Positions 1 to 13,200 of a stretch of DNA of 64,000 nt are shown in pieces (within the stretch, counting starts at the first letter, position 1; every line of letters starts with the position of its first letter). The notes below the pieces were generated by a model. The model was given only the letters and a program-made list of their open reading frames with translations, had not been told where the DNA came from and did not search any database. The translations under genes were made by a program, and so were the position numbers. This stretch comes from Xiphias gladius. Its lineage: Eukaryota; Chordata; Actinopteri; Istiophoriformes; Xiphiidae. The DNA lies in the NCBI RefSeq assembly GCF_016859285.1, contig NC_053414.1, positions 27,610,261 to 27,674,260 on the forward strand, written 5' to 3'.

Positions 1-297
1 TGTACAGGTCCCCAGACGATGAATCCTAGTGATTTTGGTGACCCCTTGACGTTTCATTTAGTGTCAACAGCAGGTTGACATTTTTGATTTTTTAGCGAAA
101 TGTCATGAAAGCTCTTGGATGGATCACCATGAAATTTGGTACAGATATTCATAGTGTCCAGAGGAAGCACCCTAATGACTTTGATGATCTCCTGACTTTT
201 CCTCTACTCCCACCAGCAGTCAAGTCAAGTCAAATTTCATGTATATAGCCCAATTTTAAAAATCACAAATTGGCCTCAAAGGGCTTAAAGGTCAGAA
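1..297. repeat. Dispersed teleost repeat, left part
   Basis: This stretch carries a phrase that recurs in the window: a 'tggatggatcaccatgaaat' type motif, then 'ttggtacagatattcat', then 'cctgacttttcctcta'. The same phrases return at 1301-1450 and 51940-52110. The copies here and at 1301-1640 look like one repeat split by the Tc1-like element at 298-1300. No coding potential was seen. The family was recognised from general familiarity with fish genomes, not from a search, so no repeat name is given. Confidence 0.5.
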
Positions 298-1300
298 AGT
301 ATTTGTAAGTATTCAGACCCCTTCACTTTATTTTGTTGTAGATTTAATTTTAAATGGATAAAATTGCCATTTTTGCCCACCAATGTACACTCAATAACAC
401 ATTATGACTAAGTGAAAACATGTTTTTAGAAATTTTTGCAAATTTATAAAAAATTTAAAAGCGAAATCTCTCTTACACAAAAGTATTCAGCCCCTTAATT
501 CAGTCCTTTGTACAGTAGAAGCCTCTCTCGCAGCGATTACAACTTCATCTTGTCTTGGGTAAGTGTCTACAAGTTTTGCTCACCTGGATTTGTACAGTTA
601 ATTCCATTCTTCCTGGCTGATCCTCTCCAGCTCTGTCAGAATGGATGGGAAGTGTCTGTGAACTGCCATCTTACCACAGATTTTCTATGGTAAGTCTGGG
701 CTTTGGCTGGGCCACTCAAGGACAGTCAGAGACTTGTTCCGAAGCCCCTCCCGCATTGTCTTGGCTGTCTGCTTCAGGTCATTGTAATGGTCGAAAGGGG
801 AAGCAATGCCCCAGTCTCAGTCACGTGCACTCTGGAGCAGATTTTCTTCGAGGACCTCTCTGTATTTGACTGCATTCATCCTTCCCTCTATTCGAATCAG
901 TCTCCGTATCCCTGCCGCTGAGAGGCATCCCCACAGCATGATGCTGTCACCACCATGCTTCACCGTATGGATGGTATTAGCCAGGTGATGAGCAGCACCT
1001 GATGTTCACCAGACATAATGTTTGGAGTTCAGCCCAAAGAGTTAAATTTTTGTGTCATCAGACCAGAGAATCTTTCTCCTCATGCTCTCAGTGTCCTTTA
1101 AATGTTGTCTGGCGAACTCCAAGCAGGCTGTCATATGCCTTTTACTCGAAAGTGGCTTCCGTCTAGTTGCGCTACCATAAAGTCCTGAATGATGGGTGCT
1201 GCTGAGATCGTTGTCCTTCCAGCAGGATCTCCCATGTTTGCCTGGTTACTCAGTTTGGCCGCATTGCCAACTCTAGGAAGAGTCCTAGTGGTTCCAAACT
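298..1300 (-). mobile_element. Tc1-like transposon remnant, minus strand, 5'-truncated
   Basis: The left edge reads 'aagtattcagacccctt', the usual terminal sequence of a widespread fish Tc1-like family. Read on the minus strand, the interior encodes transposase pieces: LWSDDTKI (first catalytic Asp, near 1070) and [12 protein letters not shown] (near 950). Many frame breaks separate these pieces, so no intact transposase remains. The right side stops without an N-terminal helix-turn-helix or a matching terminal repeat, so the copy is truncated and immobile. It sits inside another repeat, which continues on both sides. Confidence 0.8.
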
Positions 1301-1640
1301 TTTAGTAAAATGTCTTCACAATTATTGGATGGATTGCCATGAAATTTTGTACAGACAATCATAAAAGATCAATTATAAAAGATCACTTTGTTGATCCCCT
1401 GACTTTTCATCTAGTTCCATCACCTGGTCTATTGTGGTTTGTCGAGTACTTTTGTTTGTGACCAAGCACCTGCAAAACTAATACATTGCACTTTATGTTT
1501 CTTGTTAATTAGCAAATGTTTGCACGCTAACATGCTAAAATAAGATGGTAAAAATTGTAACAACATCAGTTTAACAGATAAAAGCTGACATTAGCATTTA
1601 GCTCAAAGCACACTCTCACAGTAGACTGTAAGCTCTTAAT
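1301..1640. repeat. Dispersed teleost repeat, right part
   Basis: This continues the repeat interrupted by the Tc1-like relic: 'ggatggattgccatgaaatt', 'cctgacttttcatcta', then the tail with 'aatacattgcactttatg', 'gcacgctaacatgctaaa' and 'gctgacattagcatttagct'. The tail with repeated 'gctaacatgcta' words is typical of a dispersed repeat common in percomorph genomes. There is no coding potential. Confidence 0.5.
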
Positions 1641-3899
1641 CTTGTTGTGAAAACTTATAGTAAAATTATTATTGCTCACTTTTTTTTTAATTGAGTATTT
1701 CCATGGAATACAATAATAAACTATATTGTACAATAATAAGTTTGATAACGCACTGTTGTCGGTATGATGCATCTATCATTGTGTATTTGTTTAAGTTATG
1801 AAATTAGAATATTTTCTTTTTTTTTACATTTTCAATAAAAATGGGCTTTAATAGAGAAAAATTAATGCAAAATGTTGAAAGTATCTTAAATGGACACCTC
1901 ACTTGGATGGAGGCTTTAATTAAAAAGCCGTGTGGTCAGTTGAAAAAAACAAAAGATTGTTGTTAGTGCTGAAAGGAACTAAGAAATGGAAAAGAATATT
2001 TTTTGCAATATTTGGACTATGGTTGGACTATTAAAGGGTTAAATAAAAAACTCATGTGCAAAAAGGCATAAATATTCTGTAGCTACACACACACCCACTC
2101 GTTTAGTGCGCATGCAAAGGATGGAAAGGACTTAAATCGACTCTCTGTAAGTGTAAATATATTTAAAAATCACTACGTGTTCAGTAAAGGCAGACAGAGA
2201 AGTGGTATTTCAGCTTCTTGACAACGAGACAGAGAAAGCGGTTAAACAGAATAATAAAACTGCTGCCTGATGACAGTGGCGACAGGAGCCACTGTGTATT
2301 TATGTGCCTACAGCTAAACGGGGGGAAAAAACAAGTTGAAATGGCACTTTTCAATGTTCTGAATCCTCATAGTGCTGCTGCTACCAGTTCAAGATAAGCA
2401 ATCCTATGCCTTGCTGAAATTGTTGCACCACAGGAAAAGGGTGCAGTGGTGTGTTGCAACTTTGTGACAATTAAATGCCCTCCCCCCAGCAATAATTGTT
2501 CACACCAAGGGTTTACACGGCAATAGTGTGATGTGTGTGGAGGGGAAACATGTGGCGGTGTAGATCAAAGGGGGGGGGTGCGAGGGTCAAAGAGGTGAGA
2601 GTGAGAAAACATGTTGTATGAAACAAGGGAGGTGGGAGAATACGTGGGGGTGGGGTGGGGGCTGCACAAATGAAAATAAAGAGGGAAAAACAAGAAAGAT
2701 CTAGAGATGAAATATAACAGGCCAACAACATGATGAAAACACAACATAAAAAGGGACTTTGAAAAAACAGACTCACAAACACAAACACAACGACACAGTC
2801 TATCCAGTCCATGGGTTATATTACGTTGATTGCTGATAGGCATTGACAAACACCTGCAATCAACGTTGGGCAGAGGAGGTTTTCAAAAGCAACATCAGAC
2901 AATTAACAGAGTTCCAAAGACCAAAAGTAGTCAATGCCCAAATTGCCAGGGATTGATTAGTGAAACTGCATAATTAGTCAGTGTGAAGAAGAACTGTCTT
3001 GACTTTTTTCAAATGCACAAATACTGTGCACGTAACCACATAAAGAAATTGCATCAGCAAAGAGGAACAATGGTCAGTCACAAAATTACAGCCTGATGAC
3101 TGCAGAATTGATCCACAACGTCTCTAGCAGTGTCACACTGCACTGTACTTGTGTCCAAGCCCAATGCGTAAAGATCCGTAAATCGGAAGTAAGAATAGAA
3201 CCGAGTACTGCGAAATATAAACGGGACTAAACAAAGTAAACGATTATGTTAAAAGCTAAACAAAGCTTTTTGCATGATCTTTATGGTCAAAGAATTATAT
3301 CCCACTACTCAAGATTCAAAATTTATATGACACCAATCCAAGGTGGATGAATTTGTTCTGTTATTTTTAAATAATATTATTCAGTGGTTGCGGTGCTGCT
3401 TTTAAATGACGACAGTGGTCAAATATTACCTCATCTCAACATTACCCAATCAAGGCTGACCCACCAACCCCCGCAAAGTCGGAAACTTGTGCAGTGCCAG
3501 ACTCTTAGAACCCCAAAAGATTCATCATGTATCAATTGTTTATACAGAAATTGATCGTTGCAAAATTGTTTTGGAATTTGTATCGATATCAACTAAGATG
3601 GGTCCTGCGTTATTTATTACCAAATCTTGTGGCCCTGTCTTGCCCTGTGTCAAAAAATATTTTGAAGAACTTAAAACTGCAACAGTTGATTTTTTTTGTC
3701 CACTTGGAGACAATCTCATATTATCAACTTATAAAGTTGGTATGGTGGATCTGTTAGTAAACAATTGCCTATAGTGTGTGCAAACCCAAAAGATATGGAG
3801 AGACATTATCATTTATTTGAATGAATTTGTCATGTTTCAGGCCATCTGACAAAGGTAAGCCTCCTTTAAGATCTGTTTTGGCCTTCACCAAAATGGTTA

Positions 3900-4145
3900 T
3901 CCTGAGGAAAAAAATACGGTGGCTCTTTATGCTCCACCGTGTCCACCAGCTAGTTGTGTTTGTGGGCCTGCTGTTTGGTGCTGTGCAGGTAGTGTACGGC
4001 TTTGGGAGCCCTGTGGCTGGAAACGAGGTTGACTAGAGTGGCGAGACTGAACCACGAAAACAGTAGATCTGTGGGCCAGAGAGCTAAAACGGTGAGCTGA
4101 AAGATGATAGCACTGAAGGCGACTGCAGAGTGTGGGGACAACGCG
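3900..4145. repeat. Dispersed repeat with 'ctgctgtttggtgct' core, copy 1
   Basis: The core phrases are 'caccagctagttgtg', 'ctgctgtttggtgctgtgca' and 'ggctggaaacgaggttga'. The same ordered phrases, diverged, occur at 45880-46110; the upstream half of the family appears to be present at 21380-21640. No open frame or terminal repeats were found, so the class of element is undetermined. Confidence 0.5.
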
Positions 4146-7100
4146 CTGTGGGGTCATCACTACTAGTAACATAGAAATATTGAATAGTGCAACTTTAAAG
4201 AAAAAAGCTAGCATTGTCAATAAATCCCACGAAAAGACCAAAACCAACCATGTGTTAGTCCATCTCTCAATACTTAGCTCATTCAGTCCAACTGAAGACA
4301 TTAATCTTTAAAAACAGGTCACAATAGACAGTTTTTTTTTTTAAAGGATAAATAATTTCCTAAAACAGCTAGGCACTGTAGTTTTTATTAGACATCACTC
4401 AAACAGAACTCAAACTCTATTTTTGCTATGGATTAATACAGATTTGGTGCAGTACTAAGCATTTGTGGCAGCAAAATTGTGTATGTGGGAATGACTCAAA
4501 ATAGAGTGCTGATTTTCATCATAATGAAGGAATATGACACTCGCAACGGTGTGGCTCCTTTATGTGTTCCCAATAGTTTTTGGCCAACAAAAGAACTCTT
4601 ATGGCACAGAGGAATAAAACATACCAGGCTGTGTGAGTTGTTGATAGAAAGAAAATATAAAATACAGGCCTTCTCCAGTGTCTGTTTTCTAAATTCCAAA
4701 TAAAGTTGTGTTTAATCAAAATGCCTCACACTAATTCACATGGGGCGACTTAGTATTCCAGCAGAGTTCTTGTTAGTTTCCGAATGTTTCTGGGTTTCTG
4801 TGCAAATTATTTAAGCTGCCATTTAAAGGCCACTGTGTGAAGAAAACTGGGTATATACAAAATGCAGAGTGGTGATTGGACTGTGTGAGTTTCTTGCCCC
4901 AGGGCCCCCATAACACTTGAAACTGGCCGTAAGGCCAATAACACTTTACATGCATACAATTGTCTAAATAGAAATGTTTACTTAATCTTTAATTAGACTG
5001 CCCAAAACATTCAAGGACAAAATGAAATCACAGGACTGCTGAGGAAAACACTGTGGACTCTCAGATTCCTTGCTAACAAGGCTCTAGCCTGACACTGTGC
5101 TGCTCTGGCCCATGCCAAAAGGTTCTCTGTTGAGAAGTGTATTATAAATCAGACATGTAAGGCAATTAAAATCACTGGTACAATACACGTTTAGCATGTG
5201 AGCAGAGTAGGAAAGGTAGATTTTCTTCTCACTTTTTCTGTCCAATGTTGCTGCAAGACCGATTATGTGTTTTCAGAGGCTTCTGCCTGACTTGAAGGAC
5301 ACACAAGCATCAAACTGTGAGATTGGCAGGGGGAAAAGTCCAGCACAGCTATTATTACACACACATACGGTGATGAAAGATGTGCATGGCTGTCCATTGA
5401 CAATGACAGTGTGAGCCCCACTAGTATGCTGGACTCTCTTTCTCTCTCTTTCTCAATAGACACACTTGTGCGCAAATAGATAGATAAATAGGCTACAAAT
5501 AAATTATTTTCTCATAAATGAGTCCCATTGTCAAGTGGGCGCTGTCAGTCCTGTTCTCTGAATACAGAAGTCCTTATTTTATGACCCGGGAAAATAATCA
5601 CAGTGTATTGTGTCTTACCACCGGGGGTTCTCCTGAATGGCACTTGAGTTAAGAGTTTGAGGAGGAAACTCATAACTCGGAACATTGAGTTCTGGCTACT
5701 GAGAGTAATATTTACCAAAGAATGAAGCATACACTCAGACAAAATGCACCTGACCTTGTTGCTCCTTGGTCGAGACCTTGCAAACCAAGGTCAGCTCTCG
5801 CTCAGGGAAGCTTCTGTGTATACGACCCCTGGTCCTTGTGGTGCAAATGAAAGAGAAGGCCAAGAGCTGTTTGTAACATTGCAAGACCTCTATAATTAAT
5901 GAAAAATCTAAAGGAAAAAATATATATAAATAAGCTGAATAACGGTTAAGAGTGCTACAGTGTAGATCTTCAGGGAATAATGTTGGTGATAATTCAAACA
6001 TTTCTAGACAGTAGCTTTAATTGAATTAAAACATCAAGAAACACACCAAAATTTCAATCTCGGACTTTTCAGTATTATCATATAATGATATAATAATCCA
6101 ACTTTACCCTCTACATGTAAGCCTTGCAGACCCATGTGCACAGTGTATAATCCTATTTAGCTAAGAAAAAACAGGAGATCTGCAGTCATAACAACTGGCC
6201 AACATCTTAATCCATTTTAATGTCAATCTGAAAATTGTCGTCAATTTCTGTGTGCAGTCAGAAAGACCAAAGGGTGCTGAGTTCTTTTCATAACTGACCA
6301 ATCAGAGAATCTGAATGAAAGCAGCGCACCTAGCAACAGCATCAACTCCACCTCCTCGAAGACATGAAAAGTTTCATAAAGCAGAAAGCCTAAGTGAGGA
6401 CCCTGTGATTTTCTCTGAATGTCCACGAATACAGCCCCTGTTCAGAGTATCTGAGCAGAAACAAGGGAAGTGGTGCAGACTTCATAGACACACTTACTCT
6501 TTCATACACTATAAAAAGAAGGTGAAGGTCAGTTAAACCTCCGTCTAAATGGATTTAGTAGACTTACAAAAAATGGGAAGAGAAGTTAGAATGAAGCACA
6601 CATCAAAGCTCAATTTCTTCTGCCTGAGCTGCTTTTATGAAATATGAAGGTGTTATGAATAAGGCACACTACCCGTGCAACACTTGGCATAAATCTTCCA
6701 CGGAGCACCTCATAGCCTGTTAAGCACAGAATTTAATATTGGAATTCTTTGACAAAAAAAAGAGAAAAGACGAAGCTTCTTTTAAAGAATAGCTATCAAG
6801 TCAAGCAAGAAGAGACATTATTTCCCAAGTCCAGTCAGGCACCGCTAATACTACTGATAGCCCCGTGAATTTAAAACACAGGAGGTAAAGAGGGTGACAA
6901 TTCGGTGTCTTAGAAGGAATTTCCGTTAAAAACTGTAAAGAAACTGTAATTCTTTGTCTTCTTATTCAAAGAGGCATTATCCTTTGAAACCTGTTGTCTG
7001 CTTTCTTTCTCGTCTGCCTGTTTTCTCATTTTCCATTGCCTCTCCCAGCTCAGGGAGACGTTAATGGTCTCTGTAATGAAAGGCAGTGGCTAAAATACAC

Positions 7101-8629
7101 TAAACAGTTCTGGGCTGCGAACGTTACATATTAAAAAACATATTAAAAAACAGTGGGAGTTATGAAGGCAACGCCAAAACAAACCTTGATTGCGAACGAA
7201 TACACTAGAGGTTTTTTGAATGAGGGGGGGCTTTACAAGCACAAGATTTATGTCTTTTAGGGACTGTACAAAAATTATTAGGTGAGGAGGGGTTGACAGA
7301 AAAGGGGGGTGGCATTGTAATTTTTATTTTTGCTGAAAGGACATCAATCTAACTTTTTGGGGGAGAACAGGAGAGCGTTATTAATTTTTTTTTTTCTTGC
7401 CCCATATTTCATATTTTTTTATTTCATAATTTTATATTTGAGATTTTTATGTATAAAAATTAGATCAAATAGTTACATCAAGAAGACAGTTTTCCTGTGC
7501 ACCACGGAGGTACATTTTGCCATACGCGGAGGGTATAGGCTGGGTTAACAATACTACAGCGCACAAGGCCTTCAGCACAGAGCTGTTGCCGGTTTCCGGT
7601 TCACCTCTTTTGTGGCTGTCCTGACAGTTCATTTAGCAGCTGAAAAACAGACTGACTGGAATTTCCCATAAGTCCTCCCAGCTAAATAACAAAATACCCT
7701 TTTTTGTCCATGCCCTCCAGAACGTCAAATAGAAACGCTTTCTGATCTGATGCCAATATCAGCAGAACGATGTCAGAGCCTTTCAAAGCCGTTACGAATC
7801 GCTGTTGAAAAATGTTTAAAAGAACAACGTGACTCACAGTCAGACATGGGAAACGAAAAGCAGTCTCATGTTAAGGTCCAATCCATCCACCTCAAACCTC
7901 TACTTATAGAACCTCGTTCTATTCTAACCTCGGACTCCTTAGCACCGGTCATAATTACTACAGCCTACTCAAGGATTTTGTCACTTTAACATAAACATAT
8001 GGTTTTTTGTTGCCGTTTTCTGGAACTTGCTGAAACAGCTGTTTCTGCCCTCATTCGTTTTCTTACCATTTTGTCATGTTTGAAACATACTGTACACTGT
8101 AAATTTATATAAGCTCTTGCTTTTTTATAAAACAACATATTACATTCTGTACCCCCCCCACCATCCTACTAGTTTTCTTACAGCCCCTTAAGTGATGTAA
8201 TGTGCAGCATGACACGAAGGAGGCAGGTAGAGGTTCAGTATCTTCCTCAGGGATACTTTAATAAGAGTTGCCCATTTGTACAAGCTTGTAACAATATCTC
8301 TGTTCCATGACTGCCCAGATCTATCAAGTCTCTTTTTGTGTATAACCATTTCCAATTGTTTTTTTTTTTAATTAAACAATCCAATTTAACAGCAGCTCAG
8401 CGCAACGCAGCTTTTAGGTAGGGCCAAAAGAAAAGCCAAACAGACCTACCCTTCAAACACAGTCTTGTTCAAGACAATACTGCTTACTTTTTTTAAAGTA
8501 ATAAAACAGCTGCATATTCAACTAAGTAGGTATTTTCTCGTTTGCTCTTGATAACTTAGCTTGTCATTGGGTTCATACATCAAAAAAAAAGATATCATCT
8601 TGAACAGAAGCACTGCTTTAATCCACATT

Positions 8630-8689
8630 CTGTGTGTGTGTGTGTGTGTGTGTGTCTGTGTGTAGGTGTGAGAGAGAGAGAGAGAGAGA
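8630..8689. repeat. Compound microsatellite (TG)n-(AG)n
   Basis: A run of TG dinucleotides is followed, after a short interruption ('tctgtgtgtagg'), by a run of AG dinucleotides. It lies in the gene-poor spacer left of zinc-finger gene A. Confidence 0.95.
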
Positions 8690-9631
8690 CTCTGCTAGCT
8701 TTTTCTCACCTAGAAAATAAGATTAAAATGTTATCGGTTGTAGCACCGGCACAGTCCTGCTCTGATTCTAAGTAGAAATACAGCACATCAAGCTTCATCC
8801 CAGACATGAGATATGTAACACACAGGCTCAGGCACACAGATTGACTAAAACATTGTCTACAGACACTTGTAAAAATGGAAAAGCTACTCTAATGGAGCGG
8901 TTTTCTTTAAGATTACTCCACCATTCCACGAATACATTAGCAGCCAGTTGAGAGGACTACAAATTGTCTGAAAATCTCGTCTACGGTCCTGACATTTGGA
9001 CGAAGTTTGGTGAAAGGCTGACACCAAGTGGTCATTTAAGGTATTACAGTATTGTTGTGAAACTTGACAGTGGGGTTGTTGTTTTTTTCTTTGCTAAAGC
9101 TGTACTTGAATAATCATTTTTATCAATCAGATTATAAATTCAGTCTTCACTCATGATACATCATCTAAGTACTTTCAGTTGTTCAAAAGGTGACATTTTC
9201 AGGATTTTGGTACAGAAATCTTTACGGAAACAAATCATACTCAAGTTATAACAAAAACCACATACTTAGATCATCAATTGTGCAAAAACATTAAAAAAAT
9301 AAATAAAAACTCCTTGAAATCAAAATGATATTTTGTAACCTGCAGCGGACTCTAGAGACAAGTGACCTGGAGCCACATTTACTAAACTTTTGAGAATTAT
9401 GATTAAGAGCTCTAAAGATTCTATTTAGGAGTAAAACAGCTCTTCGTTAAGTGTGAAGAATAAGACACATTTATCAAGCTACTTACTCTTACTTACAGTT
9501 AAGTGCCGAGAGTTCACACAAATAATCATATGTATTCTCAGGGCAGGAATAGTCAGTAATTTGTTTTTGTTTTTTCATTAGATTTGCTCATTGAATCATT
9601 TGCATATTTGTCAAAATTGTAAAATCTGTTT

Positions 9632-9654
9632 AAAAAAAAAAAAAAAAAAAAAAA
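9632..9654. repeat. Poly-A tract
   Basis: An uninterrupted A homopolymer of about 23 bases. It could be the tail of an old retroposed sequence, but no recognisable SINE or processed transcript body precedes it. Confidence 0.8.
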
Positions 9655-10008
9655 TGCCGATCAGTGACCAGGACCACTGACCAAGTCTGGCCCACTGTTC
9701 ATAACTAAAAAATAAATAAATAAATCTGCATTTTGAATTTTTTAAAGATCATTTCATGTTTTTTTTATTCCTTAATGCCTCCAATAGCTATTATCAAGTG
9801 AAATTAACAACAATCTCATATATTTATACTAATAAATGCATCAATAGGAATAAAATCATATAAAAATTGTTGGATATAGAAACAAAAACACAACCAAAAA
9901 AGTACAAAAAGGGGGTTTAATATCCATGGTTGCTAAGTGCTTTTCTCTCACAGGCATGGTGCAATTGATATAATGAAAGAATATTAGTGTTCACTGAATG
10001 AATAGTCT

Positions 10009-10014
10009 TTTATT
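10009..10014 (-). terminator. Candidate polyadenylation signal of zinc-finger gene A
   Basis: TTTATT on the plus strand reads AATAAA on the minus strand, about 275 bases past the stop codon of gene A. Position and sequence fit a 3' end signal. Usage is not proven. Confidence 0.5.
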
Positions 10015-10287
10015 GACCAATAGTGACAACTGGCCTATCTCTGCGCATGATATATTTCAAAACACACGGCTTTAATAACATTAAAACACCTCCAGACGTT
10101 ACTAGATGAACCTTTCTGGAATGCACAGAAGAACTTGGGACAATCACTTCAAGAGACAAGTACACAAGAAGCATTATTGCAATGCATCACATCAAGTGAA
10201 CTGCACTGCAAAGTAAACACTGTAGCATCTTAATCTAAAAGAAACAAAACACACCAAATGTGTCTTTTTGTCACTGGCTGTCCGTCA

Positions 10288-13200
10288 TCATACATCCAGA
10301 TGGATCCTCTGGTGACGTTTCAGGTTACATTTCTGGGTGAAGCGTTTGCCACAAGCCAAGCAGCAGTACGGTCTCTCTCCGGTGTGGACGCGCCGGTGGG
10401 CTTTGAGGTTGCTCAGCTTGGTGAAGCTGCGGCCACAGAGGGAGCAACAGAAAGGCCGCTCACCTGTGTGAGTCTGCAGGTGAGCCTTCAGGTTGCTGGG
10501 GTGGGGAAAGCACTTTCCGCACTGGCCACAGCGCAGGAGGTGTCTGGGACCAGTGTGAGAGTCTGAATGGGGCACGGGGTTGGCATGATGAGAGTTTGCA
10601 CACGGATGCTGGGATCTGATGCTGACCCACGGGGCACCAGTTCGGTTAAGTGCTGCAGCTTGTTTGTCGCCCAAATGAACTCGCTGGACAGAGAGTGGAG
10701 GAGGTGGAGCGGCTTTGGATGTGGAGGGGATTCTGTTGAGGGGATTTAAGTTTAAAACCTGAGAATGAGCTATAGACAGTGCTGCCGTGGTAGTGTTCGA
10801 GAGCGTGAGAGAGGTTTTTTTCATCGGTCGGTGGAGGTGCTGTATAGCAGCCTGCAATCTGAGACCTGTACCCACTTTGGAATGCAGCTTCATAACCTCC
10901 TGCACAGTGGCTTTCTGGGAATTGTGGTTCTGTTTGGGTGCCTCTGAACTCAGCCTGTGCTGTTTCACCGAGCATGAGAAAGATGCCAGCCCAGACTTTG
11001 GCATTTCTTTCTTTTCCATATGCTCACTTTCCTCACATCCGTCAGAATCAACAATAACTTCCTGCTTTATCGTCACACCCAACGCTGTGCTGTTTTGCAG
11101 TCTTGTCTTGGGGGATCCTGAGGTTGAAATCGGTTCTCTGCCTGGAGTAACCTGAGCGTGAACATCTGCTGTGACAGAGTCAGACAGTTCATGTTCTGCA
11201 CGCTTTAGAGAACCTCTAGTTTTTGCTGAATCGTGATCCTTTTCAGTCCCAAGTCTGTGATTCTGCAGAAGTCCAGCCCAACTGGCGTCCATTTCCAAAG
11301 ATGAGACATGAGATGTATCTGTAGCCATATGTGTTTCCTCCTGTCCTTCCGAAAAGCCATATGAAGCAGATATCTGTGGGCCTTGCTTGATGATATTCCT
11401 CAATAATTCCTCAGTGTTCTCTTGAGTCTGTTTTGGTTGTGCCTCGGTCATATCAGTAGCACTGTGTGATTCAAGTCCTGCTTCGCCTAGAAAATGAGTG
11501 GAAACGGGGGTTAATGACTTCAACATACTTTTTCAGAAGGTAGACTTTAAGCAAAAAAAAAAAAAAAAAAAAAAAGTTGGCTGCTTTCACAGTTAATGAG
11601 GTCAGCCCAAGAAATATCTGAATACGTAGCACTCCTTCTACTGAAATTGTTTTTGAACTAAATAAGCCTTCCTATGTACGAGGATTGATGAACTAATTCC
11701 ATTTATTAGAAAAAGCTAAGTGTAAGTGTTTTGAAGTAACATAAATTTTAGAAATTGCTGGCATGAGAAGATATTAACCTTTCTATCCACAAGCCACAGC
11801 AGCAAACACATTCTAAGGTCTATTTGCTGCAGGGGGAAAAAGTGTAAAAATGTTAAATATTCCCACATGCAGGGGACAACAGGCACAATGGGACTTTTAT
11901 AAAGTGGTATGAAATGAAAAACTGCACATCAATTCAATTTCATAGGAATTACGGAGAAAATAGTCACAAGGTGGATTTAATGTGGTTTAGTGCTGTTTGA
12001 ATTAAAAAAAATTATATTTATTCTATGAGGCTGAATTGCAGTAAATGGATACTAAGTGAAAAAAATGTTTTAAACATTTGTATGTAATTATTTCTATGTT
12101 ACCTTGAGGCAAAATGAAGGGCTTATCAAGGGTTCTCTTTAAATTCTAAGCTCATTAAAATGCATTTATATTGTTTTGAATCAGGTTTTTTGCTTTCAAT
12201 TTTTTTTTCTGTTATATTTATGAAAGTGGTATATGCAGTACAGTTTCCTTTACACAAATATTAAGTCCCAACATAATAATTATATTATTATTATTAGTGG
12301 TAGCAGTAGCACCAAAAGTGGTGTTTGCAATCCATCATGTTTCATGTCCCTTCACCATAGATAGATACTGTAGCTAACTAGATGGACAGATAGAGAGATA
12401 GGTAAGTGGGTAGTTAGGTAGTCACTCTCATAAGAAACTGACATTAAAGTAAGGCCCAATCAGCCACTTACCCACCTACAACATATTATATCTTGGGATT
12501 TTTTTCTATATTCTAACTTTGTTCCATATATAGGGCCAGACAATTCATTCTCCATGTGCACAATCTACAGACAGCTGACAAATTAAAGGAAAAACTAGCA
12601 TGAGCCGCCAGAACAGCTTCAATGCTCCTTGGCAATGATTCTCCAAGTCTCTGGAACTCTACTGGAGGGATGGACACCACTCTTCTAAAAGATATTCCCA
12701 CATTTGGTGTTTCGATGATGGTGGTGGATGGCGCTTTCTAACACGTCTGTCCAAAATCTCCCACAGGTGTTCAGTTGGGTTGAGGCCCATAGCCCCCCCC
12801 CAAAGCATAACAGAGCCACCAGATCCCCTCACTGTAGGGGTCAGGCATTCAAGCCTGTACTGTCCTCTTGGTTTACGCCACACATGCACTTGGCCACTTG
12901 TCGAGAACATGGTGAAGGATGACTCATCTGACCATATCACTATTTTCCACATCTCTGTAGCCCAGTGCCGATGGTTCATGCACCACTGAACTCTCAAATG
13001 TGCATTCATCTTTGGAATGAGCGGGTTATGCACTACAACCCTACTATAATGACCCTCTCTATGTTATTGTTGATGGACTGTTGTTGCTGACACAGTCTGA
13101 TCACGTCCTGCATTGACATTCTCACTCTCCTGAGGAAGAGTTGCTCTTCTGTTTTTCCTTACATATCACACTAATGTGCCAGGGATCACGGTCATCAAAT

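Larger units (their letters stand above)
1641..10008. other. Gene-poor AT-rich spacer, no supported gene
   Basis: Open reading frames here are all short, lack splice-site support and show no family motif. That includes those near 3487-3774, 7330-7548 and 7750-7989. I see A/T-rich unique-looking sequence with simple repeats and one dispersed repeat copy, listed separately. The right end leads into the 3' untranslated region of zinc-finger gene A. Long introns or regulatory elements of a gene outside the window cannot be excluded. Confidence 0.6.

Noticed and set aside
2513-2849. Two overlapping minus-strand frames (94 and 99 codons) rich in Leu, Phe and Pro
   Set aside because: They lie over G-rich and purine-rich low-complexity sequence, have no splice or motif support, and look like composition artefacts.
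3487-3774. 95-codon plus-strand frame (starts MCSARLLEPQ)
   Set aside because: No family motif, AT-rich codon use, and no neighbouring exon signals; treated as chance.
3927-4301. 124-codon minus-strand frame
   Set aside because: It covers the dispersed repeat copy at 3900-4145, which is repeated elsewhere without an open frame.
10258-11155. Plus-strand frames opposite the finger exon of gene A
   Set aside because: Antisense shadows of the real minus-strand exon; finger and splice evidence support only the minus strand.
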